Positions 36,448 to 43,833 of a DNA stretch of 64,000 nt are shown here, piece after piece. Every line of letters starts with the position of its first letter. Within the stretch, counting starts at the first letter, position 1. The DNA comes from Micrococcales bacterium 72-143. GTDB lineage: Bacteria; Actinomycetota; Actinomycetes; Actinomycetales; Microbacteriaceae. The translations under genes and the position numbers were made by a program. The notes under the pieces are model-generated. The model did not search any database, was not told where the DNA came from, and was given only the letters and a program-made list of their open reading frames with translations. The stretch spans positions 597,842 to 661,841 of the forward strand of contig MKVM01000003.1 in NCBI GenBank assembly GCA_001898835.1, in the 5' to 3' direction.

Positions 36448-37773
36448 GTGGCCCACGCAGAGTTCCCGCTGCCGGATGTCGGCGAAGGGCTCACCGAGGC
36501 GGAGATCGTCGCCTGGAAGGTGAAGCCCGGCGACACCGTGACCGTCAACCAGGTGCTCGTCGAGATCGAGACCGCGAAGTCGCTCGTCGAGTTGCCCTCC
36601 CCGTTCGCGGGCACCGTGACCGAGCTGCTCGCCGAGGAGGGCGCCACCGTCGAGGTGGGCGCGCCCATCATCCGCGTCGACTCCGCCGGCGGCACGATCG
36701 AGCTGCAGGCGCCCGCCAACGACTCCGAGAGCCTCGGGGCGGTGTCCGACCCGGTGCACATGGCCGAGAAGGAGGAGGCGAGCGGTGCGGTGCTCGTCGG
36801 CTACGGATCGAAGGCCGGCCACGGCGCGACCCGTCGCCGTCGGCCCGGTGCGGCGGTCGCCGCCACCGACGCGCCGACGCCCGCCCCCGCGCGGCCCAAC
36901 CCGCGCCCCGGCACCCAGGTCATCGCGAAGCCGCCCATCCGCAAGCTCGCCAAGGACCTCGACGTCGACCTCGCCCAGGTGACCGCGACCGGCCCCGGCG
37001 GGGAGGTGCTGCGGGAGGACGTCATCCGGCAGGCGGAGCAGGCGAGCGTGTTCCGCAACATCCAGACGCCCGCATGGCCCGCCGAGCGCGAGGAGCGCAT
37101 CCCCGTCAAGGGCGTGCGCAAGGCGACCGCCCAGGCGATGGTGGCATCCGCGTTCACCGCCCCCCACGTCTCCGTCTTCACCGACGTCAACGCCACCCGC
37201 ACGATGGAGTTCGTCAAGCGCCTCAAGGCCTCGCCCGACTTCGCCGGCGTGCGGGTGTCGCCGCTGCTCGTCATGGCGAAGGCCATCATCTGGGCGGTGC
37301 GCCGCAACCCGACGGTCAACTCGACGTGGACGGACGAGGAGATCATCGTGCGCCACTACGTCAACCTCGGCATCGCCGCCGCCACCCCGCGCGGCCTCAT
37401 CGTGCCCAACGTCAAGGACGCGCAGGACCTCTCGCTCCTCGAGCTCGCGCAGTCGCTCGAGCAGCTCACCCTCACCGCCCGCGAGGGCAAGACCCAGCCG
37501 GCCGAGATGTCGGGCGGCACGATCACCATCACCAACCTCGGCTCCTTCGGCATGGACACCGGAACGCCGATCCTCAACCCGGGGGAGGTCGCGATCGTCG
37601 CCCTCGGCGCGATCAAGCAGAAGCCGTGGGTGGTGGACGGCGAGGTGCGTCCCGCCTACGTGACGACGGTCGGGGCGTCGTTCGACCACCGCGTCGTCGA
37701 CGGCGACGTGGCCTCGCGCTTCACGGCCGACGTGGCATCCGTGCTCGAGGAGCCGGCGCTGCTGCTCGACTGA
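36448..37773 (+). CDS. 2-oxoacid dehydrogenase E2 acyltransferase
   Basis: 441 residues from the GTG at 36448, with GGAGGAGG upstream. One lipoyl domain ([19 protein letters not shown], lipoyl lysine near 44), an alanine-proline hinge, a peripheral subunit-binding domain ([32 protein letters not shown] near 160) and the catalytic domain with [16 protein letters not shown], the histidine and aspartate motif, near the C-terminus. No E3 gene follows; lipoamide dehydrogenase must come from elsewhere. Confidence 0.93.
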   Translation: MAHAEFPLPDVGEGLTEAEIVAWKVKPGDTVTVNQVLVEIETAKSLVELPSPFAGTVTELLAEEGATVEVGAPIIRVDSAGGTIELQAPANDSESLGAVSDPVHMAEKEEASGAVLVGYGSKAGHGATRRRRPGAAVAATDAPTPAPARPNPRPGTQVIAKPPIRKLAKDLDVDLAQVTATGPGGEVLREDVIRQAEQASVFRNIQTPAWPAEREERIPVKGVRKATAQAMVASAFTAPHVSVFTDVNATRTMEFVKRLKASPDFAGVRVSPLLVMAKAIIWAVRRNPTVNSTWTDEEIIVRHYVNLGIAAATPRGLIVPNVKDAQDLSLLELAQSLEQLTLTAREGKTQPAEMSGGTITITNLGSFGMDTGTPILNPGEVAIVALGAIKQKPWVVDGEVRPAYVTTVGASFDHRVVDGDVASRFTADVASVLEEPALLLD

Positions 37774-37926
37774 GCCTATGGCGCCGCGATAATCCGCGGT
37801 GCGTCGCTCCGCGGGTCGGCACGAGCGTGGTCGCGCCGATCCGCGGTAGTGCGGAAGCAGGTGGGTCGCGGGTGTGCGGGCTCGTTCCCCCGCTGCGCTC
37901 ATGTGAGGCGGGCGGCGCGAGCGCCG

Positions 37927-37941
37927 TGAGAATGGTTCTCG
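37927..37941. promoter_or_regulatory. Zur box in the znuCB-zur promoter
   Basis: TGAGAATGGTTCTCG is a near-perfect match to the Zur/Fur-type palindrome (TGAnAATnnTTnTCA) with perfect GAGAA/TTCTC arms. It ends just before the -10 TAGGAT (37943-37948), which is 6 bases upstream of the leaderless GTG start. A bound repressor would block RNA polymerase. Confidence 0.75.
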
Positions 37942-37954
37942 GTAGGATGGCTCG

Positions 37955-38761
37955 GTGAGCGAACCGGTGCTGAGCGTGCGGGATGCCGAGCTGCGGCTCG
38001 GCGGGCGCACCCTGTGGTCGGGACTCGACCTCGACGTCGCGCCGGGGGAGTTCGTGGCGGTTCTCGGCGCCAACGGCTCGGGCAAGACGAGCCTCCTGAA
38101 GACGGTGCTGGGGCAGCATCCGCTCGCCGCCGGCGAGATCCGCTTCGCCGGGGAGCCCGTGCGTCGCGGCGACCGGCGCATCGGCTACATCCCGCAGCAG
38201 CGCGGGCAGGACCCGGCCATGCGCATCCGGGGTCGCGACCTCGTGCGCCTCGGCGTCGACGGCGAGCGCTGGGGACCCGGATGGCCGAGCCGCGCCCGGC
38301 GGGAGCGGGTCGACTCCCTCCTCGACGCGGTCGGCGCGAGCCATTACGCGCGTGTGCCCGTCAGCCTGCTCTCCGGTGGCGAGCAGCAGCGGCTGCGCGT
38401 CGGGCAGGCGCTCGCGGGCGACCCGCTGCTCATGCTGTGCGACGAGCCGCTCGGCTCACTCGACCTGCGCGCGCAGCGCGTCGTCTCCGAGCTCATCGAC
38501 CGGCACCGGCGCGAGCGCGGGTTCGGGGTGCTGTTCGTGACCCACGATGTGAACCCCGTGCTCGGCATGGTCGATCGCGTGCTCTACCTCGCGGGGGGCA
38601 CGTTCCGCATCGGGCCGCCGGACGAGGTGCTCACCTCCGCGGTGCTGTCCGAGCTCTACCAGGCCGACATCGACGTCATCCGCTCGCACGGCCGCGTCGT
38701 CATCGTCGGCGCCCCCGACCACTCGCACCACGAGCACGAGCATCCGGTGGGTGGCGCGTGA
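37955..38761 (+). CDS. znuC: Zinc ABC transporter ATP-binding protein
   Basis: 268-residue ABC ATPase. Walker A GANGSGKTSLLKT, Q-loop YIPQQRGQD, signature LLSGGEQQRLRVGQAL and Walker B LLMLCDEPLGSLD are present. The C-terminus ends in a histidine-rich tail DHSHHEHEHPVGG, typical of zinc systems. First gene of a Zur-boxed operon with the permease and Zur. No substrate-binding protein gene is adjacent. Confidence 0.88.
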   Translation: MSEPVLSVRDAELRLGGRTLWSGLDLDVAPGEFVAVLGANGSGKTSLLKTVLGQHPLAAGEIRFAGEPVRRGDRRIGYIPQQRGQDPAMRIRGRDLVRLGVDGERWGPGWPSRARRERVDSLLDAVGASHYARVPVSLLSGGEQQRLRVGQALAGDPLLMLCDEPLGSLDLRAQRVVSELIDRHRRERGFGVLFVTHDVNPVLGMVDRVLYLAGGTFRIGPPDEVLTSAVLSELYQADIDVIRSHGRVVIVGAPDHSHHEHEHPVGGA

Positions 38762-39633
38762 ACGACTGGTGGACGCAGCTGTTCGACTTCAGCGACTACG
38801 GCGCGCTGCTCGCCCTGCTGCACAACTCGATCCTCGCGGGCGCCGTGCTCGGCATCGCGGGCGGCCTCATCGGCGTCTTCGTCATGACGCGCGACCTCGC
38901 GTTCGCGGTGCATGGCATCAGCGAGCTGTCCTTCGCGGGCGCCGCGGCGGGCCTGCTGTTCGGGATCGGCGTCGTCGAGGGGTCGATCATCGGCTCGCTC
39001 GCGGCGGCGCTCATCATCGGACTGCTCGGCTCCCGGGCGCGCGAACGCAACTCCATCACCGCGGTGCTCATGCCGTTCGGGCTGGGCCTCGGCATCCTGT
39101 GCCTCGCCCTCTACCCGGGCCGTGCCTCCACCAAGTTCGGGCTGCTCACGGGGCAGATCGTCGCGGTCGGCGACCCGCAGCTCGGCTGGCTCGCGGCGGT
39201 GTGCGGCATCGTCGTGGTGGGGCTGCTGGTGCTGTGGCGTCCGCTGTCGTTCGCGAGCCTGGATGCGGAGGTCGCCGCCGCGCGCGGGGTGCCGGTGCGC
39301 TTCCTGTCGATCGCCTTCATGCTGCTGCTCGGGCTCGCGGTCGCGGCGAGCATCCAGATCGTCGGCGCGCTGCTCGTGCTCTCGATCCTCGTGACGCCGG
39401 CCGCCGCGGCGCTGCGCATCTCGAGCTCGCCGCTGTGGGTGCCGCTGCTGTCGATGGCCTTCGCGCTCGTGTCGCTCGTCGGCGGCATCCTGCTCGCGCT
39501 CGGGGCGAGCGTTCCGATCAGCCCCTACGTGACCACCATCTCCTTCCTCATCTGGGCGGTGTGCGTGCTCGCGGGCCGTCGTCGCCGGGATCGTCGTACC
39601 CTAGGGGCGACGAAGGGGGTGCTTGCGGCGTGA
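38758..39633 (+). CDS. znuB: Zinc ABC transporter permease
   Basis: 291-residue ABC-3 family permease with about nine membrane helices. LGIAGGLIGVFVMTRDLAFAVHGISELSFAGAAAG is the family core and PLSFASLDAEVAAARGVPVR the cytoplasmic loop. Starts on GTG in the znuC stop (GTGA) and overlaps zur by 4 bases. The frame opens upstream through znuC, which is rejected. Confidence 0.9.
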   Translation: MNDWWTQLFDFSDYGALLALLHNSILAGAVLGIAGGLIGVFVMTRDLAFAVHGISELSFAGAAAGLLFGIGVVEGSIIGSLAAALIIGLLGSRARERNSITAVLMPFGLGLGILCLALYPGRASTKFGLLTGQIVAVGDPQLGWLAAVCGIVVVGLLVLWRPLSFASLDAEVAAARGVPVRFLSIAFMLLLGLAVAASIQIVGALLVLSILVTPAAAALRISSSPLWVPLLSMAFALVSLVGGILLALGASVPISPYVTTISFLIWAVCVLAGRRRRDRRTLGATKGVLAA

Positions 39634-40025
39634 AGCGGAACACCTGGCAGCGCGAGGCGGTGCGGGATGCGCTCGGACGCACCGAGGGCTTCGTCTCGGC
39701 GCAGGCGCTGCACGCCTCGCTGCGGGGAACGGGCTCCGAGGTGGGGCTCGCGACCGTCTACCGTGCGCTCGCCGACCTCGCGCACGAGGGCGAGGCCGAC
39801 TCCCTCGTGCAGGAGGGCGAGAGCCTGTACCGCGCCTGCACGCCGGGCTCCCACCACCACCACCTCATCTGCCGCAACTGCGGAACGGCCGTCGAGATCT
39901 CGGCGGACCCCGTGGAGGCCTGGGCGCGCCAGGTCGCCGCGGAGCACGGCTTCACCGAGCCGAACCACGTCGTCGACGTCTTCGGGCTGTGCCCGGAGTG
40001 CTCGGCAGCCGCATCCGCGCGCTGA
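39630..40025 (+). CDS. zur: Zinc uptake regulator Zur (Fur family)
   Basis: 131-residue Fur-family repressor. A winged-helix (TWQREAVRDALGRTEGFVSAQALHASL, GLATVYRALADL) precedes metal sites: SHHHHLICRNC (C81, C84) and CPEC (C121, C124), the structural zinc cysteines. Starts on GTG overlapping znuB. It probably represses its own operon through the Zur box at 37927. Confidence 0.9.
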   Translation: MKRNTWQREAVRDALGRTEGFVSAQALHASLRGTGSEVGLATVYRALADLAHEGEADSLVQEGESLYRACTPGSHHHHLICRNCGTAVEISADPVEAWARQVAAEHGFTEPNHVVDVFGLCPECSAAASAR

Positions 40026-40026
40026 T

Positions 40027-40431
40027 TCAGGCGTCGGCGGGCTCCAGCAGGCGCCATCCCATCCGCTGAGCTGCGCCGCGGTCGAAGGTGACGGCGTCGG
40101 CGACACCGAAGAGCTCCATGCTCGCGGCGATCAGCGCATCCGGGAAGTCGGCGCCCGACTCGGCGAGCGAGAGGGCGCGCACGACACTCTCCCCATCCTC
40201 GAACTCGAGGGAATCCGTCTCGACGAGTCCGCGGATGAGCGCGAGCCGCACTTCGCGGGGTTCGCGGTAGCTCCGCGCGAGCACCCATTCGAACTCGGCG
40301 AGTGCGACGTGGGTGATGAAACCCGGCCGAGTGGTCGTCAGGGATGCCAGCACAGCGTCGGCTGCTCGGGCGTGGCCCGGATCATCACGAACGATCGCGC
40401 GCAACAACACGTTCGCGTCGATCCCGATCAA
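40027..40431 (-). CDS. vapC: VapC-type PIN-domain toxin
   Basis: 134-residue PIN-domain ribonuclease toxin. IGIDANVLLRAIVRDDP has the first acidic residue (D5), HVALAEFEWVL the second (E47 region), and ADFPDALIAASMELFGVADAVTFD the remaining acids. It overlaps the antitoxin by 4 bases and ends 1 base after the zur stop, converging on it. Confidence 0.9.
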   Translation of the reverse strand: MIGIDANVLLRAIVRDDPGHARAADAVLASLTTTRPGFITHVALAEFEWVLARSYREPREVRLALIRGLVETDSLEFEDGESVVRALSLAESGADFPDALIAASMELFGVADAVTFDRGAAQRMGWRLLEPADA

Positions 40432-40691
40432 CTCTCGAGACCCCTCATGACGTGCTCTGCCGCCGCTGCCGCGATGTCTTCATTCATCTGCTCGATCGTC
40501 ACGGGGACCCGGTCCGGCCGGTACAAGAGGCCCGCAAGGTCCATGATGCTGCCCGTGCGCGCCACGATCCGGTACTGGCCGTCCGCCAGACGGACGAACA
40601 GCACCTTCGACCCTGCTTCGAGATGCAGATCGTCACGCACCTCCTTGGGCACGGTGATCTGGCCTTTGCTGGTCATGGTCGCTGTCGGCAT
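40428..40691 (-). CDS. vapB: AbrB/MazE-type antitoxin (VapB)
   Basis: 87-residue antitoxin with an N-terminal SpoVT-AbrB swapped-hairpin domain: MPTATMTSKGQITVPKEVRD and VLFVRLADGQYRIV. The C-terminal helix NEDIAAAAAEHVMRG would bind the toxin. GGAAGG precedes the ATG at 40691. The longer frame to 40715 adds MLLSKEGS across the ribosome site. The AT-rich upstream stretch has TTGCC (40719-40723 region) and GGCAA arms, which may be the operator. Confidence 0.85.
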   Translation of the reverse strand: MPTATMTSKGQITVPKEVRDDLHLEAGSKVLFVRLADGQYRIVARTGSIMDLAGLLYRPDRVPVTIEQMNEDIAAAAAEHVMRGLES

Positions 40692-40939
40692 GGAACCTTC
40701 CTTACTCAAGAGCATATTGCCTTACCAAAAGCGAATCGGCAAGGAATGACTGGTTTCGAGGAGCGTCGCCGCCGGCGGACGCGTCTCGAGAGGCCACTGG
40801 ATGTGTGAACGAGTGGCGGATGCGGCATCCGTCCGGTATCTTGGGAGGGTTGCGCAGAACCTGCGCTTCTTTGTGCGCCGTCGCGACCACCGGATCCGTC
40901 CGGAGGATCTCGATCTGGTGCGCCGACAAGTGACCTTGG

Positions 40940-40957
40940 GTGGGGCGCTCGCCCCAC
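40940..40957 (+). promoter_or_regulatory. Hairpin in the rpmB leader
   Basis: Perfect 8-bp stem GTGGGGCG/CGCCCCAC with a 2-base apex, ending 12 bases before the AGGAAAG ribosome site of rpmB. The 289-base spacer before rpmB has a second inverted repeat (GCGCAG...CTGCGC, near 40853). No Zur box is seen here. Confidence 0.5.
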
Positions 40958-40980
40958 GGTAGCGATTAAGGAAAGAAACC

Positions 40981-41217
40981 ATGGCAGCTGTGTGCCAGGT
41001 GACCGGAGCCGTCCCCGGCTTCGGACACAACATCTCGCACTCGCACCGCCGGACGAAGCGCCGCTTCGACCCGAACGTGCAGAAGAAGAAGTACTACGTG
41101 CCCTCGCTCAAGCGCACCGTCACCCTCACGGTGTCGGCTAAGGGCATCAAGGTGATCGACGCGCGCGGCATCGAGTCCGTCGTCGCCGAGATCCTCGCCC
41201 GTGGGGAGAAGATCTGA
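40981..41217 (+). CDS. rpmB: 50S ribosomal protein L28, C-minus form
   Basis: 78-residue L28: [29 protein letters not shown] is the family start. It has only one cysteine (C5); the CxxC pairs of zinc-binding L28 are absent. First of three coupled ribosomal protein genes, overlapping rpmG by 1 base. Confidence 0.96.
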   Translation: MAAVCQVTGAVPGFGHNISHSHRRTKRRFDPNVQKKKYYVPSLKRTVTLTVSAKGIKVIDARGIESVVAEILARGEKI

Positions 41218-41387
41218 TGGCCAAGAAGGCTCAGGACGTCCGTCCGATCATCAAGCTCCGCTCGACGGCGGGCACCGGGTACACCTACGTGACCCGCAAG
41301 AACCGTCGCAACGACCCCGACCGCATCGTGCTCAAGAAGTACGACCCCATCGTGCGCAAGCACGTCGAGTTCCGAGAGGAGCGTTAA
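41217..41387 (+). CDS. rpmG: 50S ribosomal protein L33, C-minus form
   Basis: 56-residue L33: [22 protein letters not shown] and [18 protein letters not shown]. Not a single cysteine, so the zinc ribbon is lost. It begins in the rpmB stop (TGATG) and ends 3 bases before rpsN. Confidence 0.95.
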   Translation: MAKKAQDVRPIIKLRSTAGTGYTYVTRKNRRNDPDRIVLKKYDPIVRKHVEFREER

Positions 41388-41390
41388 GCA

Positions 41391-41696
41391 ATGGCCAAGA
41401 AGAGCAAGATCGCGAAGAACGAGCAGCGGAAGGTCATCGTCGAGCGCTACGCCGCGAAGCGCCTCGAGCTCAAGAAGGCGCTCGTCGACCCGAACTCGAC
41501 CGACGAGCAGCGCGAGGCCGCCCGCCTCGGCCTGCAGAAGCTTCCCCGCGACGCCTCGCCGATCCGCGTCCGCAGCCGCGACGCGATCGACGGCCGCCCG
41601 CGCGGTGTGCTGACGAACTACGGCATCTCCCGTGTGCGCTTCCGCGACATGGCCCACCGCGGCGAGCTGCCCGGCGTGACCAAGTCGAGCTGGTAA
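41391..41696 (+). CDS. rpsN: 30S ribosomal protein S14, long zinc-independent form
   Basis: 101-residue S14: [44 protein letters not shown] and [21 protein letters not shown]. The long form without cysteines. Last gene of the rpmB-rpmG-rpsN set. Confidence 0.96.
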   Translation: MAKKSKIAKNEQRKVIVERYAAKRLELKKALVDPNSTDEQREAARLGLQKLPRDASPIRVRSRDAIDGRPRGVLTNYGISRVRFRDMAHRGELPGVTKSSW

Positions 41697-41713
41697 GCAC
41701 CGCACCACACGTC

Positions 41714-41748
41714 CGAGGGGGCGTCGGCATCGCGCCGGCGCCCCCTCG
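41714..41748 (+). terminator. Terminator after rpsN
   Basis: CGAGGGGGCGTCGGC pairs with GCCGGCGCCCCCTCG (15 bp with one G-T pair) around a short ATCGC loop, 17 bases past rpsN. It can also serve the converging esterase gene. Confidence 0.8.
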
Positions 41749-41782
41749 TCGTGTTCCCGCGTCCGTGTTCCGACGCGCCCGA

Positions 41783-43225
41783 TCAGCTCGAGCCGGATGC
41801 GCGACGCTCGGGGGCGGCGAGCACCTCGGCCCGCGGCAGGGGAACATCCGTCGTCTCCTCGTCGTACCGGCGCACCCGTTCGGCGTCCGAGAAGACCGAC
41901 CAGCCCGGATCACCCGTGGAGACGAAGCGCACCCAATCACCGTGCATCTGCTCGGCCAGCGCCTGCGGCGCCTGCTCACCCGCCATCCGTCGGGCATCCT
42001 CGGAGGCGAGGGCGTCGAACATGAAGCCCAGCTCGAGCGCGTGCGCGGCCCGCAGCTCGCGTACGGGGCTCGGCCACGCGAACTCGTACACCCAGGTCGG
42101 CGCGGGGCGTGTCCGCGCGACCGCGATCGCATCCGCACGCAGAACCCGGTCGGTGAGAACCTGGCCGAGGAGCTCGCCGGGCGAGGCGTCCGGCCATGCC
42201 GCTCGGTAGGCGCGCAGCCTCCGGCCGGACACCCCGAGCGCGAGAGCCGTGAGGCGAAGCCGCAGGGGACCGACCCGAGCGAGAGCGGCAGGGTCGAACC
42301 ACAGGCGGTACTCGTCGGTGTTGGTGCCGATCAGCAGTGGCACCGCCACCTCCGGGAGCGCCGCCCGCGCTGCTCGCGGGAGGGTGTCCTGGTCGATGCA
42401 GAGCGTGTAGCCCGGCGTCCCGCTCAGGGGAGAGCCGCCGCGCGACTGGGTCGTGCGCGCCTCGAGCAGCTCGTCGGGGGTGGCACCCGCGAACGACGCC
42501 TTGGTCGCCGGGCGCCCGAGCACCTTCGCCATCGCGCGCGTCACCCGGCCCGCGCGTCGCGGCGGCTCGGCGATGAGAGGACCGCTCTGCACGATCGCTC
42601 CGGCGACCGCTGCCGCAACCTCGGGGCGCGTCAGGAGCGCCGCGACGAGTGCGCCGCCCGCCGACTCGCCCGCCAGGGTGATCCGCTCCGGGTCGCCCCC
42701 GAACGCGGCGATCTCGCGTCGGACCCACGCGAACGCGGCTGCGACATCCTCCAGCCCCAGGTTCCGCGGCGCATCCTCCAGCACCGAGAAGCCCTCCGCG
42801 CCGAGTCGGTAATTGACCGAGACGAACACGACCCCGTCGCGCGCGAACGGGGCACCGTCATACACCTCGAGCGCCGCGGTACCGCGCTCGAGCGCCCCGC
42901 CGTGCAGCCAGAGCATCACGGGTGCGCCGCTCGCATGTTCGGGTGCCCATACGTTGAGGGTCAGGATGTCGTCGCCAGGGATGACGACGCTCGTCAGGAT
43001 TCCGGCGATCGCACCCCTGTACGGTGACTGCGGAGCGGTCGGTCCGTGCGCATCCGCCACGCGGGCGTCCTGCCATGCCTCCGCCGGGACCGGGGGAGCG
43101 AAGCGTCGCTCGGCGAACGGGGGCAACCCATAGGGGATGCCGAGATAGCGTTCCCACCCGGGTCCACGTGTGCCGATGAGGCGGCCGGAACTGACGGTGA
43201 CCATGGGACTCTCGAGTTCGTCCAC
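41783..43225 (-). CDS. Type B carboxylesterase
   Basis: 480-residue alpha/beta hydrolase. WERYLGIPYGLPPFAERRFAPP, LNVWAPE, oxyanion hole WLHGGALERG, nucleophile elbow LAGESAGGALVAALL, acid segment GTNTDEYRLWF and catalytic histidine in AAHALELGFMFDAL all match. No signal peptide, so it is cytoplasmic. The GTG at 43225 or the ATG at 43204 (MVTVSSGRL) could start it. Natural substrate unknown. Confidence 0.92.
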   Translation of the reverse strand: MDELESPMVTVSSGRLIGTRGPGWERYLGIPYGLPPFAERRFAPPVPAEAWQDARVADAHGPTAPQSPYRGAIAGILTSVVIPGDDILTLNVWAPEHASGAPVMLWLHGGALERGTAALEVYDGAPFARDGVVFVSVNYRLGAEGFSVLEDAPRNLGLEDVAAAFAWVRREIAAFGGDPERITLAGESAGGALVAALLTRPEVAAAVAGAIVQSGPLIAEPPRRAGRVTRAMAKVLGRPATKASFAGATPDELLEARTTQSRGGSPLSGTPGYTLCIDQDTLPRAARAALPEVAVPLLIGTNTDEYRLWFDPAALARVGPLRLRLTALALGVSGRRLRAYRAAWPDASPGELLGQVLTDRVLRADAIAVARTRPAPTWVYEFAWPSPVRELRAAHALELGFMFDALASEDARRMAGEQAPQALAEQMHGDWVRFVSTGDPGWSVFSDAERVRRYDEETTDVPLPRAEVLAAPERRASGSS

Positions 43226-43448
43226 CCGCTCATCATGTCGCTGCGGGCACGCCGGAGACCATCATCGGCTCGCGAAACCCTCAACCATCGCCTGAGGCCG
43301 AGTTGCGAAAAGGGTCCGAAAAGCCCGGAAATGTCGGGGATCGCTGGTAGTTTCGAGCACGGTTCAGGGGTCACAGCCTCAGGGCCGACCCCCGCGGCAT
43401 CCTCCCGGAAGCCGCACCGAAATCGAGAAAACCGTCCGAGGAGGACAC

Positions 43449-43733
43449 ATGGCTGACACCCTCAACAAGAGCGACCTCGTCGCCGCGATCGCGGCCGAGA
43501 CCGGCGAGAGCCAGGCGGCCGTCAACAAGGTCGTCGACGCGTTCTTCTCCGTCGTCGCGAAGCAGGTCGGCGGCGGCACGAAGGTCAGCATCCCCGGCTG
43601 GCTCTCGTTCGAGAAGACCCACCGCGCCGCGCGTGCGGGCCGCAACCCCGCGACCGGCGAGACGATCCAGATCGCCGCGTCCAACGGCGTGAAGGTCTCG
43701 GCGGGCAGCAAGCTCAAGGCCGCCGTCAAGTAA
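43449..43733 (+). CDS. hup: DNA-binding protein HU
   Basis: 94-residue histone-like protein: NKSDLVAAIAAETGESQAAVNKVVDAFF, then GGTKVSIPGWLSFEKTHRAARAGRNPATGE with the beta-arm, and ASNGVKVSAGSKLKAAVK. No lysine-rich tail like that of mycobacterial HupB. GAGGAGG lies 5 bases before the ATG. The 223-base upstream spacer has a TAGTTT -10-like element near 43348 and nothing else obvious. Confidence 0.97.
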   Translation: MADTLNKSDLVAAIAAETGESQAAVNKVVDAFFSVVAKQVGGGTKVSIPGWLSFEKTHRAARAGRNPATGETIQIAASNGVKVSAGSKLKAAVK

Positions 43734-43749
43734 GACGCGCAGACCACGC

Positions 43750-43780
43750 AGGGGCGCCGACCGCGAAGGTCGGCGCCCCT
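43750..43780 (+). terminator. Terminator after hup
   Basis: Perfect 13-bp stem AGGGGCGCCGACC/GGTCGGCGCCCCT with loop GCGAA, 16 bases after the stop, followed by GTCGT. Confidence 0.8.
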
Positions 43781-43833
43781 GTCGTATCCCCAGCGGGTGC
43801 GGGTGCCTCAGCGGGCGCGCCTAGGCTGGGAGA

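Noticed and set aside
40692..40980. Zur box upstream of rpmB
   Set aside because: I looked for TGAnAAT...ATTnTCA-like palindromes and found none.
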